64,000 bases of DNA from an uncultured Planctomycetota bacterium (GCA_903847315.1 CAINDG010000026.1:62001-126000), one strand, 5' to 3'. Shown: positions 50,241 through 60,294, counted from the first letter of the stretch. Numbers and translations are program-made. The notes: generated from the sequence alone by a model not told the origin.

Positions 50241-52445
50241 TTATTTTATTTCAATATCAAACGTTTTATACATCGTATTGTTTTCGGCGTCGGATATTTT
50301 AACGGCGACAACGTGCCGGCCGGTTTTCAAATCTTCCATTTTTATTGTAAAGTTTTCAGAGGTAGTGTCAAAGACATTATCATCAGGCAGAACAGAAATC
50401 CATTTTTCGTTGCTGTCGATTGTATAGGCGAAACCGTCAATTGTGCTGAATTCATCGGTAACTTTCAGGGTCAGAACCGCAGAGGAGCCGGTTATCTGAA
50501 GCTGATGCTTTTCAATTGCAGGAGCGGTATTATCAATGGTAACCGGTTCGCTAATCCTTGAGCCTGTAAGGGTTGAAGAAGCGTTGTTGCTTAGTCTGTC
50601 GGAAGCGGTAACTTTCAATTCGTAGATACCGTCCTCAACAGTTTTAGTATCCCAGTCGAAGGTGGTTTTGTCAAGTTCATCTACCAGTTTAATCCAGCCG
50701 GTACGGCCTTTTTTTCTGAAATCTATTTGGTAAATAAGCTGGTCGCCGTTTTCGTCCTCCGCCCTGAAGCTGATTTTACGTACGCCGGTATTGGCGTTTT
50801 TCTCATCGACTTTGCCGACGGTAATTTCTATTATTTTCGGGGCAAGGTTCGGTACGACATAAGCCGCGGCCACTTCTCGAACGACGGGAGCAGCGGTGTT
50901 TGTGCCGTTTAGAATCAATTTATACTGGCAAAATCTGCCGAGAGGAACGGTAAGGTCAACGGGTTCCGTTATTTTTACCGGTTCTGTCCAGGCGGAGAAG
51001 GTCGGGTCGTTTACATCATTAACATTTCCGCTTCTGGCGCTTAAAAGTATTTTCGCATCGGCTGGGATGTCGGCTTCAATCTGAAGTTTGCCCCACTGGG
51101 CGGGCTGGCCCGCGTCAATCAGGCTGGATTCATAGTCGCCTGTCTGGGCAAAGGCCGATTTGAGTTTTATGAGCTTGGGCGGATTTGCGGTCGCAAAAAT
51201 TATGTCGCTTCCAAGTTTTTTAATATCGGTTATCTGCGAAGACTGCTTATCTTCATAAATCATTGTTTCAGTTTCGGTTTTTGGATTGATGCTGAACAGT
51301 TGCGCCTTGTTGCCTGTGCCGAGCAGGAACCGGTCGTTCTGCGTACACAGCGTAAAGAAGACCGCAGTTTCATGGAAAATATCCGTTACGAAACCATTGG
51401 AGTCAATTTTGTAAATGTGACTTGCGGAACCTGCCGGCTGATTTCTTTCAAACTCCGCAGGGGGCGGCAGATTTTTGGCCGGACGTACGTCCAGAGACGT
51501 GTTAGGTGTTTTTAATGATAGACCAGAGTCCTGGCCCGATTCAGACGGTTCCTTTGGTTCGGGGTTTTCAGGTTTTCCGAGGGCCAAAGGTTTTTTCATT
51601 TCCGAGCCGCCTTTTAGCTGGGCTTTTATCGACTTGTAGGAAGTGGCGGCGGCGTATAGATTTCCGCTGCCGTCAAAAAGCAGGTCGGTAATTTCGTTTT
51701 CGCCGCTGTCATAAAGGATTGAAGCGGTTTTCTTTTCAGGATTAACTTTATAAACGAGACCTCTTGTGTCGGTGCCTGCGTAGACGAAGCCGTCTTTGCC
51801 GACGACAAGACACAAAATATTTTTGTCCTGGCAGGTATAGATAAGCTGCGGATTGCGGCATTTGCTGTCGAGCCGCCAGATTTGCCCTTTGGGGCCTGTG
51901 CCGAGAAAGATATTACCGGCCTTGTCGAGCGTGATGGCGAAAATGTAGGAAGCCTGATTCGGCTCGAAGACGCTTTCAAATTTTTTGCCGTCAAAACGAA
52001 TGAGTCGGCATTTGTCGCCGCTTACGCCGGCAAGGAGGTCGCCGCCGGAATCCAGAGCCAGTCTGAAAATATGCTGATTGGACAGGTGCTTTCTCGGCTC
52101 GTTGGGTTCGTTGGTTTCTTTTACCTGCTGTTTTTCCGGATAAATGCAGACAGTTTTGCCGTCTTTATATTTGTAGATTTGGCCGTTGGGACTTGTGCCG
52201 ATATATACGGAGCCATCGTCTTTGCAGACTATCGAGTTTATTGTCCAGACATCGTTAAAATCCGCTGTGAGTGTCTGTGACGAGGCGGCGAGAGAAATTG
52301 TTCCGCGGGAACTGATGATGGTGTTCTGCGTTTTGCCTTTTGAAAAATCGTCGAAGGTCTTGTGTTTTATAATTTTGCTCGTAACGGCAGGGCAATTGCA
52401 GGCGGCAATAAGAATAACGAGCACAAGGAACAAATATTTTTTCAT
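50241..52445 (-). CDS. Secreted propeller lipoprotein with Ig-like C-terminal region
   Basis: 734 residues. Signal peptide ending LIAAC, a possible lipobox. Residues about 60-440 hold repeated G-x-V/I-Y-x-G-T-x-x-x-G-x-I-Y-K units (DGSVYIGTSPNGQIYKY, AGNIFLGTGPKGQIWRL, DGFVYAGTDTRGLVYKV), a beta-propeller. A Pro/Glu-rich spacer interrupts it. The C-terminal 250 residues look like beta-sandwich domains (SFRAEDENGDQLIYQIDFR, DGIYELKVTASDRLSN). The fumarase gene follows 5 bases later. Function unknown; likely binding of a surface ligand. Confidence 0.75.
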   Translation of the reverse strand: MKKYLFLVLVILIAACNCPAVTSKIIKHKTFDDFSKGKTQNTIISSRGTISLAASSQTLTADFNDVWTINSIVCKDDGSVYIGTSPNGQIYKYKDGKTVCIYPEKQQVKETNEPNEPRKHLSNQHIFRLALDSGGDLLAGVSGDKCRLIRFDGKKFESVFEPNQASYIFAITLDKAGNIFLGTGPKGQIWRLDSKCRNPQLIYTCQDKNILCLVVGKDGFVYAGTDTRGLVYKVNPEKKTASILYDSGENEITDLLFDGSGNLYAAATSYKSIKAQLKGGSEMKKPLALGKPENPEPKEPSESGQDSGLSLKTPNTSLDVRPAKNLPPPAEFERNQPAGSASHIYKIDSNGFVTDIFHETAVFFTLCTQNDRFLLGTGNKAQLFSINPKTETETMIYEDKQSSQITDIKKLGSDIIFATANPPKLIKLKSAFAQTGDYESSLIDAGQPAQWGKLQIEADIPADAKILLSARSGNVNDVNDPTFSAWTEPVKITEPVDLTVPLGRFCQYKLILNGTNTAAPVVREVAAAYVVPNLAPKIIEITVGKVDEKNANTGVRKISFRAEDENGDQLIYQIDFRKKGRTGWIKLVDELDKTTFDWDTKTVEDGIYELKVTASDRLSNNASSTLTGSRISEPVTIDNTAPAIEKHQLQITGSSAVLTLKVTDEFSTIDGFAYTIDSNEKWISVLPDDNVFDTTSENFTIKMEDLKTGRHVVAVKISDAENNTMYKTFDIEIK

Positions 52446-52468
52446 TTTATTTTTTTCTCCGTATAAAA

Positions 52469-54262
52469 TTATTTCTTTTCAACGGTGATAGTAAAACTTT
52501 TGCTGTCGAGCACGATTGTTTCGAGCGGTATTGTCCGCTGGAGCCATTCGGAAGCGGGCTGGACGGACGTTGAACGCTTTTCATTGTTCAGCAGGAGCGT
52601 CTTAGTCAGCGGCAATTGCGGCAGTTCGGATTTTTCAAGAGCGATTCCGCCCTGCGGAAGCGTCAAAACGACATAAAGATTATTTCTTTTTTTGTTAGCG
52701 ATGTCATTAATGATATTTATAAGGTCCGGCAGATTTTCCGGCGTGTATTTATAGGGCGCAAGTTTTGTAACGAATTGTCTGTAGTCGTTATCGCCCATCG
52801 CGACAAGCTCGTATTCGCCCGGCGGGATATCGTCAGGAATTTTTATTTCTATTTTATAAGTTTTGTTGCCGGTCAGATACGATTCGAGCGTTGTCGAGGC
52901 AGTGATTGTCTGGCCGAGCTTTGCCGTTGTATTGGAAACCTCAAAATTCCATATATGAGAAACCGCTGTTTTTGGCAGGATTTTAATTTCAAAGTCGAGA
53001 GAGGTTATGGCAGGCCTGTTATAAGGATTATTCATAATCAGGCTTATCGCGCCGATGCTGTCAGAGAGGCAATCTTCAAGCGCGGCGGAGCTTGAGAAAT
53101 TTTCGAAGCAGATGGGTTTATAGCCCTGGATGCCGATGCGTGTTTTATATAATACGGTATGTTCGGCGGGCAAAGGACCAAGCATTGTGGCTGTTCCGGA
53201 GAGGCAGACTTCCAGCAAAAGCGGCGTGAAATACCGGTGCGATACAATCTGACAATTATATATGCGTGTTTTGGCGTCGTTGAATCGCTCTATCGTAATC
53301 CGCATCGGGATTGTGGCGGCCTTTTTGCCGATTGTGCCGACGATAGCGGATGTCTCGTCGGCATATACAGCCCCTTTAACATCGATTGTCTGGCCGAATT
53401 TAAATGACCTGACGACATTTGCGACAATGGTATGTACGTAACCCGTCGCCATCGGCACATCAATCGAACCCTGACCGAGAAAGCTGTGGCCGAAGGCGTA
53501 AACTTTGTCGCCTGCGACCTCAGTAATTGTGCCAATTGCGGAAAGTTCTATATCGCCATAAACGAGCGGCAGAGAAAGAATGCCGCCGGGCTTCATTGGC
53601 ATATCCGCGTATTCAGGGAAAAGTTTTCCGGAAGCGCCGCCCGAGACGGGCAGAAGACCTGCGGATTCAAAAGTATCGGCCAGACCTGCAAAAGCGGTTT
53701 GCGGCAGAGTAGTCGCCAAAGGGCAGGGCAGCATACTTATGCCGCCGGCGGTTTGTGAAGGAGATTTTATACAATTGATTGTCTGGTGATAGGCGGTTTT
53801 AAGGTCGATTGGTTTTGAAAAATCAAGAACCGGCGCAGAAGACATTTTGTCGGCAGGCGCAGAACCGCCAACGCTCAATATTTCTTCTATAGGCGTTACG
53901 CCGTAAAGCGGGTCTTTGCTGTATATCCAGGCAAAGGCCAAAGCGCCGGCGAGTCTGCCGTTTATATAGACCGGCGAACCGCTGCAGCCGGCGACCGGAC
54001 CTGTATGGATAAAGCGTTCGTCAGTGCCCATAACAAGGATTGCGTTTTTTCCGGGCGTAAAGTCCCTGACGACATCGACGACTTTGAGGTTGAATTTTTC
54101 AATTTCCGTGCCTTTATAGACCGTAAGGCAGGTCGCGTCCATTCCGGGAGTGATTTCATCAATTGTTATGTACTTTGTTTTGTCGATTTCTGCGAAGCAA
54201 CTACAGGGAAGCAAGGAAATGAGGACGTAAGGAAGTAAAGAAAATAGTCTTTTTCGAAACAT
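52469..54262 (-). CDS. SpoIVB-type serine peptidase (family S55) homologue
   Basis: 597 residues with a signal peptide. The first 250 residues have the S55 pattern: EITPGMDATCLTVYKGTEIEKF near the start and GPVAGCSGSPVYINGRLAGALAFAW, where the Ser of GCSGSP is the nucleophile, then VTPIEEIL. A long beta-rich C-terminal half follows (VSNTTAKLGQTITASTTLES). Known: SpoIVB cleaves SpoIVFA in spore formers; in non-sporulating planctomycetes the role is unknown. It lies 23 bases upstream of the propeller gene, same strand. Confidence 0.85.
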   Translation of the reverse strand: MFRKRLFSLLPYVLISLLPCSCFAEIDKTKYITIDEITPGMDATCLTVYKGTEIEKFNLKVVDVVRDFTPGKNAILVMGTDERFIHTGPVAGCSGSPVYINGRLAGALAFAWIYSKDPLYGVTPIEEILSVGGSAPADKMSSAPVLDFSKPIDLKTAYHQTINCIKSPSQTAGGISMLPCPLATTLPQTAFAGLADTFESAGLLPVSGGASGKLFPEYADMPMKPGGILSLPLVYGDIELSAIGTITEVAGDKVYAFGHSFLGQGSIDVPMATGYVHTIVANVVRSFKFGQTIDVKGAVYADETSAIVGTIGKKAATIPMRITIERFNDAKTRIYNCQIVSHRYFTPLLLEVCLSGTATMLGPLPAEHTVLYKTRIGIQGYKPICFENFSSSAALEDCLSDSIGAISLIMNNPYNRPAITSLDFEIKILPKTAVSHIWNFEVSNTTAKLGQTITASTTLESYLTGNKTYKIEIKIPDDIPPGEYELVAMGDNDYRQFVTKLAPYKYTPENLPDLINIINDIANKKRNNLYVVLTLPQGGIALEKSELPQLPLTKTLLLNNEKRSTSVQPASEWLQRTIPLETIVLDSKSFTITVEKK

Positions 54263-54412
54263 CAGTTTTTATCCTGTTTTTAGATATAATCTTACAAACA
54301 GGGGATAATTTTAGTGGTGTAAAACAGATATTGCAAGTTAAAAGGCAAAAGGCTATAATCAGAGCCCTTAAGTAGTTATAAATCGAAAACTAACATAAAA
54401 ATGAGGTAAACA

Positions 54413-55207
54413 ATGAAATCAGAACGTCGTCATGAACTGCAAACGAACGAACTGGCAGACTGGATATCTAATTTCCCACAGTGGTTCCAGGATAATCTGG
54501 CGACAGTAATTGTCGGGGCAGTTGTAGTCGTAGGTCTTATAGCATATACAATCTTCTTTTATCACAGGGAAAGCAGCGTCTGGGACCAAAAATCGGCACA
54601 GACAACGGCACTTCTCGACCAACTTCGCTGGCAGAAACAGACAGTCATACAGGGCAAGAACCAGGGACTGGGAGTTTCTGATTTCTTTCTGAATACCGCC
54701 AGCGGCCTGGAGACGGCAGCTACTGAAACGCAAAATGATATTCTATCGGCTCTTGCAATGATTAAACGAGCCGAGGCACTTCGTACCGAACTTCACTATC
54801 GGACTCAAATCGCTGAGCCGGATGTCCAGAAATTCCAGCTCGAACAAGCTCAAAAACTTTATGCACAGGCACTGGAAAAGGCAAAAACTTCGCCGACAGT
54901 GGCGGCAATGGCTGAGTACGGAACGGCATTGTGTCTTGAGGACAAGGGAGATTTCGCGGGAGCGAAAAAGCTTTACGATAAAATTGCACAGGCTCCTGAA
55001 TATAAGGGCACCCTTTATCCGGCAAGAGCGAAGCTTCGCGCAGAGACTATGAGCGACAACCAGATAAAAGTTGTTTTTGCAAAAGCTGAAAAAACAGAGC
55101 AGCCCGCTCCGGAAACAGTAAAACAACCCATAGGACCGCTGGAACTGGAAACACCGTCAAGTGGAACCAAGGCGACAACCGGCGCCGATGCTAATTCGGC
55201 TAAATAA
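54413..55207 (+). CDS. Membrane-anchored TPR protein (YfgM-like)
   Basis: 264 residues: cytoplasmic N-terminus, one membrane helix (about 29-50, TVIVGAVVVVGLIAYTIFFY), then a helical repeat region (LEQAQKLYAQALEKAKTSPTVAAMAEYGTALCLEDKGDFAGAKKLYDKI) and a Pro/Thr tail. The layout is that of YfgM-like ancillary SecYEG factors, but identity is low-confidence. It is 6 bases ahead of the pseudouridine synthase gene. Confidence 0.65.
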   Translation: MKSERRHELQTNELADWISNFPQWFQDNLATVIVGAVVVVGLIAYTIFFYHRESSVWDQKSAQTTALLDQLRWQKQTVIQGKNQGLGVSDFFLNTASGLETAATETQNDILSALAMIKRAEALRTELHYRTQIAEPDVQKFQLEQAQKLYAQALEKAKTSPTVAAMAEYGTALCLEDKGDFAGAKKLYDKIAQAPEYKGTLYPARAKLRAETMSDNQIKVVFAKAEKTEQPAPETVKQPIGPLELETPSSGTKATTGADANSAK

Positions 55208-55213
55208 CCTGCG

Positions 55214-56254
55214 ATGAGCGAAGACAAGTTCATCGAGCCGGAGAATCAAACCGAACAGAGTGCTCCGGACGCATTTGAGGTTGAGGGCGCAGAACATCTT
55301 ACCCTGCGAGTCGGCACCAATATAACACAACGGAGATTGGATAAATACCTCGGCGGCAGACTAAGCAATTTCAGCAGAACGATGCTTCAGAAACTGATAG
55401 TTGAAAAGGCAGTAACTATCAACGGCAAATCAGCCAAGCCCAGCACAAAGATATCGCCGGGCGATACCGTCGATTTAATTCTTCCGCCGCCGCCGGCCAA
55501 GGAGTATATCCCGGAAGATATTCCTCTGAATATTATTTATGAAGACGACGATATTCTGGTGATTAACAAACAGGCCAACCTGATTGTTCATCCTGCCAGA
55601 GGTTATAAAACAGGCACGCTTATCAATGCTCTCGCATTTCATTCGAAACAGCTTTCTAAAGGCAGCGAAGATTTTCGGCCTGGAATAGTTCACAGGCTCG
55701 ACCGCAATACCACAGGCGTTCTTATTATCGCCAAAAACGAAACGGCGCACTGGCGACTTGCCAGACAATTTGAGATGAGACAGACAAAAAAGCATTACCT
55801 GGCGATTGTACACGGCACGCCCGACCTTATGGCTGACTGCATCAATAAGCCGCTGGCGGTTCATCCGCTGATACGCGAAAGATTCGCTGTTCGGCCGGAA
55901 ATCGGCAAAGAAGCTATAACATTCTACGAGGTCATTGAAAAATTCAGAGGTTATTCGCTGCTCAAGGTGAATATAAAAACCGGCAGGACACATCAAATAC
56001 GCGTTCATATGTCGTATATCAAGCACCCGATAATAGGGGACGAGATGTACGGCGGAAAATTTGTCTATCCCTGGCAGATTGAAGATACAGAAGCCCAGCC
56101 GCAGGAGCCGCTGATATCAAGACCCGCACTTCACGCCTGGCAGCTTGAAATTACACATCCTGCGACGAATAAGCTGATGAAATTCGAGGCGCCTTTAGCC
56201 GATGATATGCAGCAAATGCTCGAAGAGCTGAGAAAGTTCAGGAAGGCAAAGTAA
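55214..56254 (+). CDS. rluD: RluA-family 23S rRNA pseudouridine synthase (RluD-like)
   Basis: 346 residues. An S4 RNA-binding domain (RRLDKYLGGRLSNFSRTMLQKLI..., about 35-95) precedes the catalytic domain with GIVHRLDRNTTGVLIIAKN, whose Asp is the nucleophile, and later GRTHQIRVHM and GDEMYGG. RluD acts on helix 69 of 23S rRNA; related enzymes have other targets, so the exact position is inferred. The last plus-strand gene before the PEP-CTERM array. Confidence 0.88.
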   Translation: MSEDKFIEPENQTEQSAPDAFEVEGAEHLTLRVGTNITQRRLDKYLGGRLSNFSRTMLQKLIVEKAVTINGKSAKPSTKISPGDTVDLILPPPPAKEYIPEDIPLNIIYEDDDILVINKQANLIVHPARGYKTGTLINALAFHSKQLSKGSEDFRPGIVHRLDRNTTGVLIIAKNETAHWRLARQFEMRQTKKHYLAIVHGTPDLMADCINKPLAVHPLIRERFAVRPEIGKEAITFYEVIEKFRGYSLLKVNIKTGRTHQIRVHMSYIKHPIIGDEMYGGKFVYPWQIEDTEAQPQEPLISRPALHAWQLEITHPATNKLMKFEAPLADDMQQMLEELRKFRKAK

Positions 56255-56270
56255 TTTTCGCCGAATTCAA

Positions 56271-56303
56271 TAAAAAAGCCATCCCGATTTATCGGGATGG
56301 CTT
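56271..56303 (-). terminator. Terminator of the PEP-CTERM array gene at 56342
   Basis: AGCCATCCCGAT (56277-56288) pairs perfectly with ATCGGGATGGCT (56291-56302). On the minus strand it is followed by T's at 56277-56272. Its core hairpin also occurs at 19993. Confidence 0.85.
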
Positions 56304-56341
56304 AGCCGAACGATATGGCACACGCCATTTTCTATTTCTAT

Positions 56342-57094
56342 CTATTTTTTTCTTAGAAGCAGACTCAAAGCGCCGAGACTAAGCAGACAAATCGTCGCCG
56401 GTTCGGGAACCGGTTCAAAACTGTAGGTGTAACTATTCATGACAAAGTCGTCTGCATATGTGATTATTGTCTGGTTTGTTCCAATGACGCCCTTGCTGAT
56501 GTTCATCCTGAGCACGGTGGCATTCGAGAAATCAAAGTTGTTTCCCCACTGAGACCACGGATTCTCGAACTGCGACCACGTCATTTCCTTCATAATCGGG
56601 CCACTGCTGTATGCATTGGTCCAGACGATGTACTCAAGACTCTGGCTGCTTGTGGACTGCAACCATGTATCACCAAGGTTGTTGTTAGTTGGCCAGATTG
56701 TGACCACCGTATCGTACCCGGTACCTGAGTATATGGGTCCGTTGTTGCTTATGTCGGGATCGTCCAACACGAAACTGAGGTTGGGGATGTAGTCTTCGGG
56801 TGCTTTCGCCCAATAACTCCAGGAATTAACGCTACTGACGGTAGTAACACCGGCGGGTGTGGGGTAGACTCTCGCTTGGGCGTATCCCCCGCTTCCGGGC
56901 CAATCTAATTTTGCCGACCAATTTCCTGCTGCGCTGGTACTATTGGTCCAGGGAAAAGTTCCACCCGACCCCTGCATTGTGGTAATATCGCCGTTAATGC
57001 TCGGGGTGGTATAAGGCAATTCAGCAGCACGAACCATATTTGCCCCAAAACTTAAGGCGATTACTACCGCACAAATACTAATTAACTTTTTCAT
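56342..57094 (-). CDS. PEP-CTERM protein, array gene 1
   Basis: 250 residues: signal peptide beginning MKKLISICAVVIALSFG, an ectodomain with many Trp, Tyr and Asn (for example SVNSWSYWAKAPEDY), and the tail VPEPATICLLSLGALSLLLRKK. No known fold recognised; a carbohydrate-binding-like sandwich is possible. The signal peptide and upstream bases are shared with the gene at 59362, but the ectodomains are unrelated. Confidence 0.85.
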   Translation of the reverse strand: MKKLISICAVVIALSFGANMVRAAELPYTTPSINGDITTMQGSGGTFPWTNSTSAAGNWSAKLDWPGSGGYAQARVYPTPAGVTTVSSVNSWSYWAKAPEDYIPNLSFVLDDPDISNNGPIYSGTGYDTVVTIWPTNNNLGDTWLQSTSSQSLEYIVWTNAYSSGPIMKEMTWSQFENPWSQWGNNFDFSNATVLRMNISKGVIGTNQTIITYADDFVMNSYTYSFEPVPEPATICLLSLGALSLLLRKK

Positions 57095-57282
57095 AACTTC
57101 TCTCCTGAAAAATAATTTGTTTAATATTTTTTAAATAACACTAACTCCTTCGATTTTATTTTTCTCGTTTTCCCTGTCCTTATAAAAAATCAAATTATTT
57201 TTTTGACCGTATATATTTATCTAATCTTCCTAAAAAATATTGCTCCAATCGCGAATATTGCAATCGTCGCCGGCTCGGGGAC
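57063..57282. repeat. Tail-intergenic-head block, copy 1 (220 bp)
   Basis: This covers the start of array gene 1, the gap, and the 3' end of array gene 2. It aligns without gaps to 60263-60482 with about 11 mismatches by my count (about 95% identity). The central 60 bases are identical. Confidence 0.93.
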
Positions 57283-57987
57283 GATAGTACCGCTGTCGAC
57301 TACGAAGTTGTCAAGATAAGCATCGCCCGAAGCCAGTTCTCTGCCGTCTGCCCAGCCGCTTATGTATGGGATGACAATGCCGCTGCCCCACTGGTCCTGA
57401 AAATTCTCGATGGTAATCCATTCGTTAGTTGCCCAATAGCCGGCATAGCTCAGATATAACTTGTCTTCGCTCACATCGTAGGAGATGTACAGAGTTCCAT
57501 CGTCTATAGTCCTCACCTTCTCTTCTTGGTCGATCTCAAAGTCGTCGCCATTTAGTCCTGCTATTCCTCGTTCGTGGTAAAAATATGGGTGGGTCCCTTC
57601 GTTGTTTTCATAACAGCCAGCTTCTAAGGTAAGATAATTACTCCCGTCTCCGATGAGCGCAAGATAAACGCAGGAATCGGAATTCAGAGGCCCAGAAGTT
57701 GAGATATGGTGGAAATCAATTTTAAGAGAAAAGTCGTTCGTCGGCAGAAGCCCCCAGCCATTAGCGATGTAATTAGCTCCATTATCCGCATCTGCGGTGG
57801 AGCGAAACTCCAATCTTCCGCCGGTCTCGTTCAGCCAGGCCTTGCTGTGATTGTCCTCATAAAGATTCCACATAGACGTATCCCTCGAAGTGTCGTTGAA
57901 GTCATCTGATTTCAACGCCGCATAGGCCACAGAAGTTGTTACGGCCATTAACAGTAATACTGTGGAAATTATTAGTAATTTTTTCAT
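57217..57987 (-). CDS. PEP-CTERM protein, array gene 2
   Basis: 256 residues: signal peptide MKKLLIISTVLLLMAVTTSVAYA, an ectodomain starting DDFNDTSRDTSMWNLYEDN, a LamG-like/concanavalin-type pattern (DFHHIST, LYISYDVSEDKLYLSY, DAYLDNFVV), and the tail VPEPATIAIFAIGAIFFRKIR. Paralogues at 61331 and 63157 share this domain, but its sorting tail matches instead the gene at 60417. Domain and tail thus have different histories. Confidence 0.86.
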   Translation of the reverse strand: MKKLLIISTVLLLMAVTTSVAYAALKSDDFNDTSRDTSMWNLYEDNHSKAWLNETGGRLEFRSTADADNGANYIANGWGLLPTNDFSLKIDFHHISTSGPLNSDSCVYLALIGDGSNYLTLEAGCYENNEGTHPYFYHERGIAGLNGDDFEIDQEEKVRTIDDGTLYISYDVSEDKLYLSYAGYWATNEWITIENFQDQWGSGIVIPYISGWADGRELASGDAYLDNFVVDSGTIVPEPATIAIFAIGAIFFRKIR

Positions 57988-58032
57988 TTAAGTTTTTTCC
58001 CTTTCTGTTTTTTTATTTAATTATTCCCTTAT

Positions 58033-59169
58033 TTATCTTTTTCTGCGAATCAGACTTAAAGCGCCGAGGCCGAGCAGGCAAATCGTCGCCGGTTCTGGTA
58101 TCAGCAGTACGAGGTCCTTGCCGTCTGTACCGCCTTTATAAGTCAAGGTATATTGATATTGTATTCCGCCGTAAGTTAGAATTATCGTATCTCCTTCCTG
58201 ACCTTTTCCGCCATTTATGTCGCCTGTGACGGTATCAAAAGTGCCCTGAATAATATTGACACAATCAATAAGGAGAATATCGCCCGTCGGCGGCGCAGCA
58301 GTCAGGGTGAGAATCAGCTGTGCGGTGGTGAACTGTGTGTCGCCGATGCCGTCTCCATCTGTGTCGATGAGGTCACCTTGATCAATATAAGCGATGCCAT
58401 TAACGGCAATCGGACTTACGCCATCACTGCCAATCTGATATTCGAGAATACCAGTACCATAGTCATAGGGGTTTTTGTCGGAGGCATGATCACCCGCGAT
58501 ATACAGGTACTTTATATGAATGTCAGGAGCGGTGCCAACTATCGTCATCTGTCCGTAGCCGTTTCGGTATCCTAATATCAGTTCTCCCGCACATTTCGGG
58601 TCGGCAGCATCGTATGTAAAGGTTCCGCCGCTGATGGTATAAGTAGAGCCTGATAACATACCACCATTAGGACTCATATTTGCATCACCAATTGCAAGCC
58701 TACCCGAAGCCATCTGGCGTGTAAGGGAAATACGTCCGCCTGTCTGGTTTAGGTAGGCAGCGTTTGGAGTGCTCCGAATATCACCAACACGAATCGAGCC
58801 GAAGCCGTAGAGGTCTGCGCCAGCAACAACATTCATTGTCGCGCCCTCATATACCCTGATACCCGTGCCAGACGTTGTGCTTGCCCAGCCGCCTATAGCA
58901 GTGTCCACTGTGCATACTGCCGTTGGCCCCGCGATATTGATTGGCCATGCTCCAGTCGCCAGGTTAATCGTCTCGGCGCTCGGTTCGTCAACAAAGGCAC
59001 CGGTGTATGCGTTACTATCTCTCCAGTTCTGGCCATCACTATCATCCCAGTGGCCTACCGCACCGTAGTCCCACACAAAGTTTCCTCCTTCAGTGAGAGT
59101 AGCAGCGGATGCGCCGATTGCCATAAAAGCTACCAGTAAAAATACAATCCACAATTCCAACTTCTTCAT
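58033..59169 (-). CDS. PEP-CTERM protein, array gene 3 (autotransporter-like)
   Basis: 378 residues after choosing ATG 59167-59169 (GGAG upstream). Signal peptide, then W-D-Y-G-A-V-G-H-W-D-D-S-D-G-Q-N-W, beta-solenoid repeats with STYTISGGTFTYDAA, a LEYQIGSDGVSPIAV segment and IPEPATICLLGLGALSLIRRKR. A clear paralogue of the pair at 41569 and 42622, about 15 kb away, so this family is spread across loci. Confidence 0.86.
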   Translation of the reverse strand: MKKLELWIVFLLVAFMAIGASAATLTEGGNFVWDYGAVGHWDDSDGQNWRDSNAYTGAFVDEPSAETINLATGAWPINIAGPTAVCTVDTAIGGWASTTSGTGIRVYEGATMNVVAGADLYGFGSIRVGDIRSTPNAAYLNQTGGRISLTRQMASGRLAIGDANMSPNGGMLSGSTYTISGGTFTYDAADPKCAGELILGYRNGYGQMTIVGTAPDIHIKYLYIAGDHASDKNPYDYGTGILEYQIGSDGVSPIAVNGIAYIDQGDLIDTDGDGIGDTQFTTAQLILTLTAAPPTGDILLIDCVNIIQGTFDTVTGDINGGKGQEGDTIILTYGGIQYQYTLTYKGGTDGKDLVLLIPEPATICLLGLGALSLIRRKR

Positions 59170-59361
59170 TTTAGCTTCTCCATTTAACAATCATTGTTTT
59201 TGTTATCTGCCTTAAGCGGATAAAGCAGTTATTTTTTCAAAATAACTACAACTCGTACGACTAAAGTATTTTTGTTCTTGTTTTCCTTTCTTTTCGTATT
59301 CTCGTTTATTGTTTTTGCCGCCGCGGCGATGTGCCGCGGCGGCCTATTATTCACTTGTTTA

Positions 59362-60294
59362 TTATTTTTTCCTTCGAAGCAGACTCAAAGCGCCAAGGCC
59401 GAGCAGGCAAATTGTCGTAGGTTCGGGAACAGCCGTCAAGCCACTCAACGCCACAATATTAGAGGGTAGTTGAGATTTGATGTTGAAGAGCGCCGTTGCG
59501 CTTCCCGTCAGTGGGTTGATCTTATATACGTTGAAATCGTCAGAAGAAGGAGTGGCACCATTGGCCATCCAACTAATGCCGAGCAGGTCGCCGTCGGCTT
59601 CGAAGTCCCAGCCGTCAATCAACCCGACAGGAGAGGTGCCGACACTTGCCGTGAAATTGGTGGCTATGACATCTGTGGTTGTCTTTATCCAACTGGAATG
59701 ATCAGTTTTCCAATCGGAGGCGTACCACGTGCCGTCTTTGTAGGCCAGCGCGCCGTCTGGGGCCGGATACCCGCCAATATAGGCGCCCAAGGTTGCGGAG
59801 ATTGGGTCGTTGCTGCCGTTCAGACCGACCTCATAGATGTAACCTCGTTTGCTGTATGCGCTTCCCGTATCACCTGTACGGGTATTTGTCCAGCAGTTCT
59901 CCACTGCGTAGAGTTTGCCATTATGATATTCCATCGCGTTCCATTGGGGCTCGTCCGTCCCGGTCAATGTCCTTAATGACGTGTCTGACAGTATTGTTCC
60001 AGTGGCCGCGTCCACCTTTGCAAGTTTGAAATTGTAGAAATTGTCAAGCGAACCCGTTGTGTTATGCACGGCGTAGAGGATGTTGCCCGGGGCGTAGGTG
60101 ACATCCATGATTATGTTCCAATCGGAGTATGTATAGGTCGTCCCGACAGTTCCGGTGGCGGTATCCAGCTTGAACAGCACCGAGCCGGTTTTACTCGTAC
60201 TCTGTGGTACACTTGCGGAGCCCCAGAACTGATCTGCTTGAGTTATTCCGGCGATGAACAACACTACTGCACAAATACTAATTAACTTTTTCAT
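59362..60294 (-). CDS. PEP-CTERM protein, array gene 4
   Basis: 310 residues: signal peptide MKKLISICAVVLFIAGITQA, propeller-like ectodomain with repeated Y-A-P-G-N-I-L-Y-A-V and NGKLYAVENCW strands typical of secreted beta-propellers, and VPEPTTICLLGLGALSLLRRKK. The signal region matches array gene 1. Between it and array gene 3 (59170-59361) there is only A/T-rich sequence with a GCCGCCGCGGC stretch. Confidence 0.83.
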   Translation of the reverse strand: MKKLISICAVVLFIAGITQADQFWGSASVPQSTSKTGSVLFKLDTATGTVGTTYTYSDWNIIMDVTYAPGNILYAVHNTTGSLDNFYNFKLAKVDAATGTILSDTSLRTLTGTDEPQWNAMEYHNGKLYAVENCWTNTRTGDTGSAYSKRGYIYEVGLNGSNDPISATLGAYIGGYPAPDGALAYKDGTWYASDWKTDHSSWIKTTTDVIATNFTASVGTSPVGLIDGWDFEADGDLLGISWMANGATPSSDDFNVYKINPLTGSATALFNIKSQLPSNIVALSGLTAVPEPTTICLLGLGALSLLRRKK

